DNA of 64,000 nucleotides from assembly GCF_001314325.1 (NCBI RefSeq), contig NZ_CP009429.1, positions 3,162,501 to 3,226,500 of the forward strand, read 5' to 3'. A program made the translations under genes and the position numbers. The notes below the pieces were generated by a model, which worked only from the letters and a program-made list of their open reading frames with translations, made no database searches and had not been told where the DNA came from. Positions 33,198 through 40,933 of the stretch are shown here, piece after piece (within the stretch, counting starts at the first letter, position 1; each line of letters starts with the position of its first letter). The DNA comes from Sphingopyxis macrogoltabida (GTDB lineage: Bacteria > Pseudomonadota > Alphaproteobacteria > Sphingomonadales > Sphingomonadaceae).

Positions 33198-33227
33198 CCT
33201 CGGTCCACTCCCCCCGGAGTGTCGAAA

Positions 33228-34595
33228 CTATCGCGACGCGAGCCGCAGCGGGCTCGATTTCGCGGCCCACTGGATGTTTTCGGCGCCGCCCATCTGGCGG
33301 ATGAAGCACACCTGCCCCTGCGCTTTCAGTTGGCGGCACATCTCGGTCGCGTCGCCGCGCGTTGCCAGGCCGTTGACCGTCAGGCGATAGAAGGTGCGCC
33401 CCTTTACGACCGCCGCATGGCTGGACGCCGGGAAGCTGGTGAGCATGCCGTTCCGCTTTTTCAGCACACCCCATTTTTCCTTGGCGATGCCAAGGCTGTC
33501 ATAGGCGCCGAGCTGGACGGCCCAACCGTTCGGCTTCTTGGAATTGAAGGCGGCGGGAACGATCCGCGTCGCGAGCTCGAGTGCCTGCGCCTGCGCGGGG
33601 CGCACGGTTTCGGCGGGTGCGCCGGGTGCGGCGCGATAGGGCGCTGCGTCGGCCATGATCACGTCCGGAGCCGCTGCGGGCTGCGGCAATTCGGTCACCG
33701 GGACGACGCCATTCTCGTCGCGCTGCGGCATCGGCAGTTCGACCGTACGGATGCTGGTGTCAGCGCTCGCCAGCACGGGCGGCGGCGGGGCGAAGCTCTC
33801 GACCGGCGCCGGGTCGGCGGCGGCGAGCACGACCTTGTCGTCCGCCGCGGCGGCCATCCGCACCTCGGGCGCATTGGCCAGCGCGAGACGGACCGGCATG
33901 CCGGCGTCGGCCTTGGCCTTGGTGCCGATCAGCGTCGCGACACGCAGGCGCGCGTCGGGCTGCGATGCGAGTTTCGACCATTCGCCCATGCGCGCGTCGA
34001 GCTTCGCGAGCGACAGATCCTGCGCGGCGAGTACGCGGGCCTGCGCCCAGCGGCCCGACAGCGCGAAGGCCAGCGCCAGATTCTGCCGCGTGCGGGCGCT
34101 CGCACCCTCGGCACGCGCTGCTTCGGTGAGGACATAGATCGCCGATTCGCTGTCGCCCGCCAGCGCCAGCGCCAGCCCGGCGTCGGGCGCCGGCACGGTC
34201 GCCTGGTGGGCATTCAGCAGCGCGACGGCATCGGGCGTCTTGCCCTGCGCGATCTGCGCCAGCGTCAGCGCGAGGATGGTATTCGCGTCGGTCGCACCGA
34301 GTTCCATCGCCTCGGTAAGCGCCGCTGCGGCCGAATCGAAACGGCCGTCGTTGAGATAGGCCTGGCCGAGCAGCGCGCGATAGCCGGCGTCGCGCGGGCT
34401 TGCGGCAACCGCGGCTTCGGCATGGCCGACCGCCTTGTTCGCCTTGCCCTTTTCGAGCGCGACACGCGCCGCGCCCGCCGACTTTTCGGCGACCGTCGGC
34501 TTGTTCGAAGCCGAGGCGAGCGTGCCGTTCCCGAAGGTCGTCACGCCGAGGACGAAGCCCGAAATGGCCAGCTTCATCAGCATGTTGCGTTTCAT
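33228..34595 (-). CDS. Exported TPR and SPOR-domain protein
   Basis: A 455-residue envelope protein. Signal peptide about 1-28; TPR-like helical repeats about 35-215 (AVAASPRDAGYRALLGQAYL, RFDSAAAALTEAMELGA); a Pro/Ala-rich linker about 270-345; and a C-terminal SPOR domain about 365-440 (WAVQLGAYDS, FYRLTVNGLATRGDATEMCR) with two cysteines that often pair in such domains. SPOR domains bind denuded glycan strands at division septa. Last gene of an operon with an RHH-like protein (2-bp gap) and ParA. Its job in division or cell-wall remodelling is inferred. Confidence 0.88.
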   Translation of the reverse strand: MKRNMLMKLAISGFVLGVTTFGNGTLASASNKPTVAEKSAGAARVALEKGKANKAVGHAEAAVAASPRDAGYRALLGQAYLNDGRFDSAAAALTEAMELGATDANTILALTLAQIAQGKTPDAVALLNAHQATVPAPDAGLALALAGDSESAIYVLTEAARAEGASARTRQNLALAFALSGRWAQARVLAAQDLSLAKLDARMGEWSKLASQPDARLRVATLIGTKAKADAGMPVRLALANAPEVRMAAAADDKVVLAAADPAPVESFAPPPPVLASADTSIRTVELPMPQRDENGVVPVTELPQPAAAPDVIMADAAPYRAAPGAPAETVRPAQAQALELATRIVPAAFNSKKPNGWAVQLGAYDSLGIAKEKWGVLKKRNGMLTSFPASSHAAVVKGRTFYRLTVNGLATRGDATEMCRQLKAQGQVCFIRQMGGAENIQWAAKSSPLRLASR

Positions 34596-34597
34596 GG

Positions 34598-35248
34598 TCA
34601 GTCCCCCTTGTGCATCGTCCGGCGCGCCGGGCGCGCCGCCGGGAGGCGGCTTGCCATCGCGTCGATTTCGGGCAGCGTCGACAGATATTCGTCGAGCAAA
34701 TCGGTCAGGATCACCTGCGAAGACCGGTTGGTCACCGCGCTCGCCAGCCGCAGCCGCAGGTGGCGCTCGGCGTCGAGGCGCAGCGTGAACGCCGCCTTTT
34801 CGCGGGCACGCAGCGCCCGCGGTTTGCGCTCGACGGGGCGCTGTTCGACCTTGCGCGCCACCGCGGCGACGCGATCGACCAGCGATTCCTGCTGGCGGAC
34901 GACCTCGGGGATCGCCGGCGGTTCGGCCAGATAGGCTTCCTCGTTCGCCAGCGCATCGGTGAGTTCGTGGCCGGCGCTTTCCTCGACCGCATGTTCGGCC
35001 TCGGCATTATGCGCGAGCACCGATCCGGCCAGCATCGGCTTCAAGTCGACCATGTTCGTCGGTTCGGCCGACTGGTCGGGATCGACATCATATCCCATGT
35101 CGTTCCAGCCGAGGTCGTCGTAACCGGTGGTGTTCAGCGTCGCGGGGCCGCTGCCCAGCGGCTGGCGGCGCATCGCGGGACGCGCGGCGCCCTTGCGCGC
35201 GAGAAGTCCGGCGCTCAGCGATGCGAGGGGTTTGGGTTCGCCCATCAT
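34598..35248 (-). CDS. Protein with ribbon-helix-helix-like C-terminus, partner of ParA
   Basis: A 216-residue cytosolic protein. The first 100 residues are acidic and probably disordered (YDDLGWNDMGYDVDPDQS); a short helical region (about 110-140, VVRQQESLVDRVAAVARKV) follows; about residues 148-195 resemble a ribbon-helix-helix fold: a basic strand (EKAAFTLRLDAERHLRLRL) then two helices (NRSSQVILTDLLDEYL). RHH proteins such as ParG act as centromere-binding partners and repressors with ParA. The 12-bp gap to parA supports this; the assignment is by pattern only and no family name is certain. Confidence 0.65.
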   Translation of the reverse strand: MMGEPKPLASLSAGLLARKGAARPAMRRQPLGSGPATLNTTGYDDLGWNDMGYDVDPDQSAEPTNMVDLKPMLAGSVLAHNAEAEHAVEESAGHELTDALANEEAYLAEPPAIPEVVRQQESLVDRVAAVARKVEQRPVERKPRALRAREKAAFTLRLDAERHLRLRLASAVTNRSSQVILTDLLDEYLSTLPEIDAMASRLPAARPARRTMHKGD

Positions 35249-35260
35249 TCCGGCTCCCCC

Positions 35261-35983
35261 TTACTGGCCCGCGATGCGGCGGCCGAAACCGCCGCCCATC
35301 GGACGGACCGCGCCGTAACCCGCCTGCGAAGGCAGCGGCGCCGAGAAGATGGTGCGGCGGAAATTCTTCTCCAGACGGTCGTTCATATAGGACCAGAGCT
35401 GGCGGATTTCCTCGGCCGAGCGGCCGTTCGGATCAACTTCCATCACCGTGCGGCCGTCGATCATCGACGCGGCATAGTCGGTGCGGTGATGCAGGGTGAC
35501 CGGGGCGACGGTACCGTGCTGCGACAGCGCGACCGCAGCCTCGCTGGTGATCTTTGCTTTCGGCGTCGCGGCGTTGACGACGAACACCAGCGGCTTGCCC
35601 GCGCGCTCGCACAGGTCGACGGTGGCGCCGACGGCACGCAGGTCGTGCGGGCTCGGGCGCGTCGGGACGACGATCAGTTCGGCAACGCCGATAACGCTCT
35701 GGATCGCCATGGTGATCGCCGGGGGCGTATCGATGACGGCCAGTTTAAAGCCTTGCTGGCGCAGGATTTCAAGGTCGGAAGCAAGCCGCGCAACGGTGGT
35801 CTGCGCAAAAGCCGGCAGGTCGGTTTCGCGTTCGTTCCACCAGTCGGCGAGCGAACCCTGCGGGTCGATGTCGATCAGCACGACCGGTCCGGCGCCGGCA
35901 AGCTGCGCCTGCACCGCCAGATGTCCCGACAATGTCGTCTTGCCCGACCCGCCTTTTTGTGAAGCCAATGCCAAAACGCGCAC
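35261..35983 (-). CDS. ParA-family ATPase, GTG start
   Basis: Deviant-Walker ATPase of 240 residues that positions cargo by dynamic nucleoid binding. Walker A is SQKGGSGKTTLSGHL at residue about 8; Walker A' VLIDIDPQGSLADWW; Walker B LAVIDTPPAI. The start is a GTG (V-R-V-L-A-L), seven to eight bases after GAGGGGG; the frame runs 14 codons further upstream without support. A 25-residue Gly/Arg-rich tail (GYGAVRPMGGGFGRR) is unusual. No parS-ParB pair is adjacent, so probably not the chromosome-segregation ParA; the SPOR gene in the operon suggests septum or envelope positioning. Confidence 0.88.
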   Translation of the reverse strand: MRVLALASQKGGSGKTTLSGHLAVQAQLAGAGPVVLIDIDPQGSLADWWNERETDLPAFAQTTVARLASDLEILRQQGFKLAVIDTPPAITMAIQSVIGVAELIVVPTRPSPHDLRAVGATVDLCERAGKPLVFVVNAATPKAKITSEAAVALSQHGTVAPVTLHHRTDYAASMIDGRTVMEVDPNGRSAEEIRQLWSYMNDRLEKNFRRTIFSAPLPSQAGYGAVRPMGGGFGRRIAGQ

Positions 35984-36153
35984 GACTGTCCCCCTCAAAA
36001 CCTCAATCGCGATGGGGAATGCCACGCAGGCCGCTAAAATTGGGTTAACGATGGCAAAAAGAGGGTGAACGACTTCTTCGCACCTATGGTAAACAAAGCC
36101 TTAGTGAATAACTGTCCCGGAACGGATCAGGATTCGCACCCCCCTTACCCGTC

Positions 36154-36170
36154 GCTAACGCGCTGTTAGC
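36154..36170. promoter_or_regulatory. Inverted repeat GCTAAC-N5-GTTAGC in divergent region
   Basis: Perfect six-base arms around GCGCT in the 269-base gap between divergent parA and the Sel1-SPOR gene. It could be an operator for the RHH-like protein or another regulator. The same gap holds two direct copies of GGGTKAACGA (about 36045 and 36063). Confidence 0.4.
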
Positions 36171-36252
36171 CATTTGGGGTTAGGGCAGCTTCGGGACTGC
36201 ACACCGCCAAGGGATCGGAACCCTGCGCGGCGCAAGTCATTGGAGAATATAG

Positions 36253-37623
36253 ATGCGTTCATTCCGCACCGCCCTTTTGCTGGCGCTCCCGCTCGTTTCG
36301 GCGGCGATGCTCGCCGCCCCCGCACATGCCGATGTCAAACAGGGCGTCGAGGCCTGGCAGGCGGGCGATTATCAGGCGGCGGTCGCCGAATGGCGTCCGC
36401 TCGCGCTGGCGGGCGACGCCGATGCTCAGTTCAACCTCGGTCAGGCGTACAAGCTTGGCCGCGGCGTGCCGACCGACCTCGCCCAGGCCGAAGCCTGGTA
36501 CCGCAAGGCCGCCAAACAAGGGCATCTTCAGGCCGAGGACAATCTCGGCCTCATCCTCTTCACCGCCAATCGCCGCGACGAGGCGATGACCTATATCACC
36601 CGTTCGGCCGAGCGCGGCGAACCGCGCGCCCAATATGTCCTCGGCACCGCGATGTTCAACGGCGACCTCGCGGCGCAGGACTGGCCGCGCGCCTATGCGC
36701 TGACCAAGCGCGCCAGCGACGCCGGGCTCGGCATCGCCTCGGCGCGGCTCGCGCAGCTCGACAATCTCATCCCGCTCGAACAGCGTCAGCGCGGCCTCGC
36801 GATGCTGCCCGAAATGGAAAAGAGCGAACAGCGCGCGCGCCTCGCCGCGGTGAACGCCGCCGCGCCGGCGCCCGTCAAGCCCGCGCCGTCGCCGGTCAAG
36901 ACCGCCAGCCTGCCCGCGTCGCAGCCCGGCACCAGCTACACCCCGCCGCCGGTGATCACGCCTGCCCCTGCTCCGGCGCCAGCCCCGGTTCGCGCGCCTG
37001 CGCCTGCGCCCGTCGCCGCCGCACCGGTCGCCGTTCCGCCGGCGCCCGCTCCGCTTTCGTCGCCCGCGGCCGAAGCCGCTGCCGCCGCAGCCGTTCAGGC
37101 GACCGCGAATGCCGCCGCCGCGACCGCCGCCGCACCCGTTCCGGTCCGCGCCGTACCGGCGCCGATCCAGACCGCTGCGATCCCGCCGTCGCAGCCCGCG
37201 GCCGCGCCCGTGCAGCCCGGCACCACCTACGCCGCGCCACCCGAGAGCGGCGAACTGCCGCCCGCTGCGACCCCGGCGCCCGTGCCTGAGCTCGTTGCGG
37301 CCTCGCCCGCGCCGGTCGAGGCCGCGCCGCTGCCGGAAACCGCTCCGGCGCCTGCCGCCGCGCCGGCGCCCGCCCCGGTCCGCCATGCCGCCGCCAGCCC
37401 GTGGCGCGCGCAGCTCGGCGCCTTCGGGGTCGAGGGCAATGCGCGCAAACTGTGGCTGAGCCTCGAAAAGAAGCATCCGTCGTTCGCCGCGCGCCAACCC
37501 TATCTGGTGCAGGGCAAACTCACCCGACTGCAGGTGGGCGATTTCGCCAACAAAGGCGAAGCCGAAAGCTTCTGCGCCACCCTCCGCAAATCGGGCCAGG
37601 CCTGCCTCGTCGTCGACAGATAG
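36253..37623 (+). CDS. Exported Sel1-repeat and SPOR-domain protein
   Basis: Envelope protein of 456 residues. Signal peptide about 1-26 (MLAAPAHA|D); Sel1 repeats about 40-180 (AGDADAQFNLGQAYKLGRGV, AEAWYRKAAKQGHLQAEDNL, AERGEPRAQYVLGTAMF); a very long Ala/Pro linker about 205-375 that contains two copies of an SQP..PGT[ST]Y motif; C-terminal SPOR domain about 380-455 (PWRAQLGAFGVEGNARKLW, LTRLQVGDFANKGEAESFC). Septal peptidoglycan binding is expected. Divergent from the ParA-RHH-SPOR operon, with which it may share control. Start preceded by TTGGAGAAT. Confidence 0.88.
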   Translation: MRSFRTALLLALPLVSAAMLAAPAHADVKQGVEAWQAGDYQAAVAEWRPLALAGDADAQFNLGQAYKLGRGVPTDLAQAEAWYRKAAKQGHLQAEDNLGLILFTANRRDEAMTYITRSAERGEPRAQYVLGTAMFNGDLAAQDWPRAYALTKRASDAGLGIASARLAQLDNLIPLEQRQRGLAMLPEMEKSEQRARLAAVNAAAPAPVKPAPSPVKTASLPASQPGTSYTPPPVITPAPAPAPAPVRAPAPAPVAAAPVAVPPAPAPLSSPAAEAAAAAAVQATANAAAATAAAPVPVRAVPAPIQTAAIPPSQPAAAPVQPGTTYAAPPESGELPPAATPAPVPELVAASPAPVEAAPLPETAPAPAAAPAPAPVRHAAASPWRAQLGAFGVEGNARKLWLSLEKKHPSFAARQPYLVQGKLTRLQVGDFANKGEAESFCATLRKSGQACLVVDR

Positions 37624-37675
37624 GCGGTCGGCGCGTCGGTTCGGTATAGAGAACGGACATTCGCTCCTTCCTCTC

Positions 37676-37745
37676 GTCCTCCCGGACTTGATCCGGGATC
37701 CATAACCGCGCCGTTGTCGTGGACCGGATTAAGTCCGGGGTGACG
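37676..37745. repeat. Intergenic palindromic repeat, family B copy 2
   Basis: About 70 bases, CGTCCTCCCGGACTTGATCC to ...GGATTAAGTCCGGGGTGACG; the CCGGACTTGATCCGG core and its inverted partner match 13177-13255. Between the Sel1-SPOR gene and the lipoprotein gene. Confidence 0.8.
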
Positions 37746-37864
37746 ATGATGGGCGGACCGGCTGCCCGGTGGTCAGCGGCAGCTACCCCTGATCGACGAA
37801 CCGCAATATGCGGTGGGGAGCGGGCCGAGTTGAATGTAAACTGACTTCATGCGATGCCATCTCG

Positions 37865-38365
37865 ATGCAATGGCGTTTAGCGATCCTTTTGCCAGCTATT
37901 ATGACAGTACAGGCTTGTGAACGCCAACGCCCCGTCGTTTCGGAGGAACTTGTCCGCGAATTAAAGGATGAGCTGCCCGGCATCACTGAACAATGCCTCA
38001 ACAGGCTACGCTATGGCGGCATCGACGCAATGCCGACCCGCGCAGATCAATGCTTTGAAATGGGTCCTAAAAAGCTTTGGAAGGGTTTGTGGCGCAACGA
38101 CTTTGAAGGCTCACGCTTTTGTGCTTCGCCAGCGGAATCATGCTCATCCGATACGTCCGGTGAGCGCATCTGGCTTTCCGACCCCGACAATATTCTTCGG
38201 GTAAAGACCGGCGACGAGGCGCTTTACAGGATCGAATTTTGGGGACGCCGCACGTTGAAAGCGGGAGCGCATGGGCATTTGGGGGGATCGGATCATGACT
38301 TGATCGTGGACGAAGTTATTTCTCTAGCTCGCATGGTACCAGAGAGCCCCGGCGACGATTCTTGA
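37865..38365 (+). CDS. Putative lipoprotein of unknown function, low G+C
   Basis: A 166-residue protein with a probable lipoprotein signal (MQWRLAILLPAIMTVQAC; VQAC as lipobox), putting it in the envelope. The mature part has five further cysteines (two in FCASPAESC), Trp-rich motifs (KKLWKGLWRNDFEGSRFC) and SDPDNILRVKTGDEALYRIE. No family recognised. Base composition is clearly lower in G+C than every neighbour (codons such as TTA, CTA, TCT, AAG runs), a sign of recent transfer or relaxed selection. The start at 37865 is chosen because it opens the signal; the frame extends 19 codons upstream. Confidence 0.6.
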   Translation: MQWRLAILLPAIMTVQACERQRPVVSEELVRELKDELPGITEQCLNRLRYGGIDAMPTRADQCFEMGPKKLWKGLWRNDFEGSRFCASPAESCSSDTSGERIWLSDPDNILRVKTGDEALYRIEFWGRRTLKAGAHGHLGGSDHDLIVDEVISLARMVPESPGDDS

Positions 38366-38367
38366 TC

Positions 38368-40155
38368 CTACGCCGCCATACGCAGCCGGTTCCGCCCCTC
38401 GCGCTTGGCGCGGTACAGCGCTTCGTCGGCGCGGTGCAGCAGGTCCTCGACGCTGGCTTCGCCGGCATAGACTGCCAGCCCGATGCTGACCGTGACGCGG
38501 GCGGGGCCATCGGCCGAGCGGTCTTCGGCCTCGATCGCCTTGCGCACCCGTTCGGCGACAATCTCCGCCGCCTGCGCGCTCGACCGCTGGAATACGCAGA
38601 CGAATTCCTCGCCGCCGAAGCGGCCGACCATATCCTCGTCGCGCAGCGATGCCTCCGCGCGCTGCCCGACGCGGCGGATCACGACATCGCCGACGGCGTG
38701 GCCATAGCTGTCGTTGATCCGCTTGAAATGGTCGATGTCGAAGATCGCGACGGCCAGCGGCGCGCCATTGTCGCGCGCGCCGATCAGCGCGCGTTCGAGG
38801 AAGGCGAGCGTGTGGCGCCGGTTCGGCAGCCCGGTCAGAAGGTCGGTGTTCGCCGCTTCCTCGGCCGAATTGCGCGCCGCCTCCAGCGCGCGGGCATTGT
38901 CGACCGTCTCGGTGATGTCCTGGATCGTCCCGAAAATGCCGACCGGCCGTCCCGAGCGGCTGAATTCGATCGAGCCGTGCGACACGATATCGCGGATCTC
39001 GTCATCGTGCGGCCGGATCACCTGCCCGTGATATTCGAACGGAACCCCGTCCCGCACCGCATCCTCGAGCGTCTGGCGGAGCCGCGTGCCGTCGCCGGGC
39101 ATATAGAGGTCGAGGCTGCCCTCGATGCTCATTTCGGTGCCGGGATCGAGCCCGTGGATGCGGTATGCCTGATCGGACCAGTGGATCGTCCAGCGCACCA
39201 GGTCGACGCGCCAGTGGCCGACCAGTGCCGCGGCCTCGGCCTGCAGCAGCCAGCGATTGCTCTGTTCGAGCCGCCGCGACAGCCGTTGCCGCACGACGAG
39301 CAGCGCCGCGAGCGGCAACACCGTGCCGAGCAGGGTGAGCAGGTAGAATTGCAGGAAGAAGACTTTCATCTTCGGCGCCGCGTCGATGCCCGCGATCGGG
39401 CCATGGCCTTGCCCGGTCAGCAGCGACGCGATGATCGCGACGACCAGCATGCCCGCGGCGGCACCGAACGGGCCGAGCCGATAGGCGGCGGCGACGACTG
39501 CGACGCAGGGGATGAAGGTCACCGGAAATTGGGACTGCGAAAAGGACGCCGTCGTCACCAGCGCCGCGAGCGTCAGGATCACCGTCGCTTCGATCCGCAT
39601 CGCCAGCGGCATGTTGCGGAGCGCTTTCGATTCGGCGAGCCGGGCGAGCATGATGATCGGCGGCGTGACGATCAGCATGCCGAGCCCGACCGTCGTCAGC
39701 CACGACAGGAAGAAGTCGGCGCTGCCGCCGGTGAGTGCCCATGCGATCGCGGCGCTCACCGTGCTTGCGGACAGCGCCGCGACACAGAAATTGCCGACCG
39801 AACGCGGCACCATGAACGACAGTTCGCCCGCCTCGCGGCGGCGCAGCACCCACAGCGCGATCGCGGCCTCGGCGCCGTTGGCGAGCGAGAAGGCGGCCGA
39901 CGTCCAGAGCGGCGAACCGGCCATCATGTTGGCGGCAAGGCTCGCCGCGGCCATCGCCGCAAAGGATGGTAGCCGGGCGTGCGACGGCATCAGCAACAGC
40001 AGCGCGAGGAAATAGCCGCTCGGCGGCCAGATCGCGGCGATATTGTCGGCGCCCTTCGTCGCGTACAACGACAGGCTCGCCAACAGATAATAGCCGAGCG
40101 CCGTGGCCGAAAACCAGAAAGCCGCCTCGACTCTTGGGGGGAGCGATCGCGTCAT
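38368..40155 (-). CDS. MASE1-PAS-GGDEF diguanylate cyclase
   Basis: Predicted c-di-GMP synthase of 595 residues. MASE1-like membrane sensor (about 10-300, eight or more TM helices; AAIWPPSGYFLALLLL is typical), a PAS domain (about 315-420, HWRVDLVRWTIHWSDQAYRI, then GIFGTIQDITE) and a GGDEF domain (about 430-590). The active site is GRFGGEEF, and an RxxD inhibitory site (RDED) stands five residues before it, so product feedback inhibition is likely. Converges on the lipoprotein gene with a 2-bp gap. Confidence 0.92.
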   Translation of the reverse strand: MTRSLPPRVEAAFWFSATALGYYLLASLSLYATKGADNIAAIWPPSGYFLALLLLMPSHARLPSFAAMAAASLAANMMAGSPLWTSAAFSLANGAEAAIALWVLRRREAGELSFMVPRSVGNFCVAALSASTVSAAIAWALTGGSADFFLSWLTTVGLGMLIVTPPIIMLARLAESKALRNMPLAMRIEATVILTLAALVTTASFSQSQFPVTFIPCVAVVAAAYRLGPFGAAAGMLVVAIIASLLTGQGHGPIAGIDAAPKMKVFFLQFYLLTLLGTVLPLAALLVVRQRLSRRLEQSNRWLLQAEAAALVGHWRVDLVRWTIHWSDQAYRIHGLDPGTEMSIEGSLDLYMPGDGTRLRQTLEDAVRDGVPFEYHGQVIRPHDDEIRDIVSHGSIEFSRSGRPVGIFGTIQDITETVDNARALEAARNSAEEAANTDLLTGLPNRRHTLAFLERALIGARDNGAPLAVAIFDIDHFKRINDSYGHAVGDVVIRRVGQRAEASLRDEDMVGRFGGEEFVCVFQRSSAQAAEIVAERVRKAIEAEDRSADGPARVTVSIGLAVYAGEASVEDLLHRADEALYRAKREGRNRLRMAA

Positions 40156-40215
40156 CTCCCCAAAATCGCCGAAACTGGCAAATAAATTGCTAAGATTACA
40201 AAGGGCGTGGCAGCG

Positions 40216-40818
40216 TCAGGCGACCCCGCCAAACGTCAGCGCGACGACATCGGCAACTTTCGCCTCGTCCCATTCGATGCGGCGGTCGAGGATCAGCATC
40301 GCCAGGCCGTGGACGAGCGACCAGGCGTGGAGCGCCGCGACGTCGGGGTCCTTCACCCCGGGCAAGGCCTCGCCGACCCCGGCGCGCAGCAGGTTGTACG
40401 CCGTCTCCCCGCCATCACTGCCGGTCTCGCGATAACGCTCGGGGATCTTGCGCGTGAAGCTCAGGCGGAACAGCGCCGGTTCCTCGTGCGCGAAGCGGAC
40501 ATAGGCGATGCCGGTGGCCTTGAAGCCGGCGCTGCCGCCGCCCGCCTTCAACCACGCCTGCGCCTGCAAAGCGCCGAGCCGCCGCAGCCCCTCGTCGGCG
40601 AGCGCGTCGAGCAGCGCCTCCTTGTCGGGGAAGTGGCGATAGAGCGCGGTCGCGCTCACCCCGACGTCGCGCGCCAGCGCGCGCAGCCCCAGTTCGCTCT
40701 CGTCGCCCGCGGCAAGCCGCTCCATCCCCGCCGCGATCACCGCCGCGCGCAGGTCGCCGTGATGATAGGCACCCTCGGCCTTCGGTTTCGCCTCCGAACG
40801 CCCCTTTGCATTTTTCAT
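40216..40818 (-). CDS. TetR family transcriptional regulator
   Basis: DNA-binding repressor of 200 residues. N-terminal HTH (about 17-63): GAYHHGDLRAAVIAAGMERL, LGLRALARDVGVSATALYRH, FPDKEALLDAL. The ligand domain contains a WSLVHGLAMLILD segment typical of the WHG-containing TetR subgroup. The start MKNAKGRS at 40818 is the shortest reasonable; an in-frame ATG nine codons upstream is possible. Divergent from the carotenoid oxygenase gene, which it probably represses through the repeats between them. Confidence 0.9.
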   Translation of the reverse strand: MKNAKGRSEAKPKAEGAYHHGDLRAAVIAAGMERLAAGDESELGLRALARDVGVSATALYRHFPDKEALLDALADEGLRRLGALQAQAWLKAGGGSAGFKATGIAYVRFAHEEPALFRLSFTRKIPERYRETGSDGGETAYNLLRAGVGEALPGVKDPDVAALHAWSLVHGLAMLILDRRIEWDEAKVADVVALTFGGVA

Positions 40819-40864
40819 GTTGACACTGTTACCTTTGTTGGTCATATATGTTGTCACTGTAAAC
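40819..40864. promoter_or_regulatory. Candidate TetR operators over a divergent promoter
   Basis: Two near-identical 14-15-base elements, GTTGACACTGTTAC (40819-40832) and GTTGTCACTGTAAAC (40850-40864), in direct orientation 31 bases apart. The first contains TTGACA, with CATATA 17 bases later, a good sigma-70-type pair for the oxygenase gene. Binding would block both genes. Confidence 0.55.
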
Positions 40865-40933
40865 ATATCGAGTCGTCCGCGCAAGCCCACGCTGTGCGGC
40901 ACCTTCGCCAACTTCCGCTCGAGGAGCAACATC

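Noticed and set aside
35261..36025. Upstream ATG start for the ParA gene
   Set aside because: The extra 14 residues are not ParA-like, and GAGGGGG is well spaced from the GTG at 35983.
36900..37380. Possible CRISPR or tandem-repeat array
   Set aside because: The repeated GCGCCGGCGCC-like bases encode the Ala/Pro linker of the Sel1-SPOR protein; no regular repeat/spacer structure.
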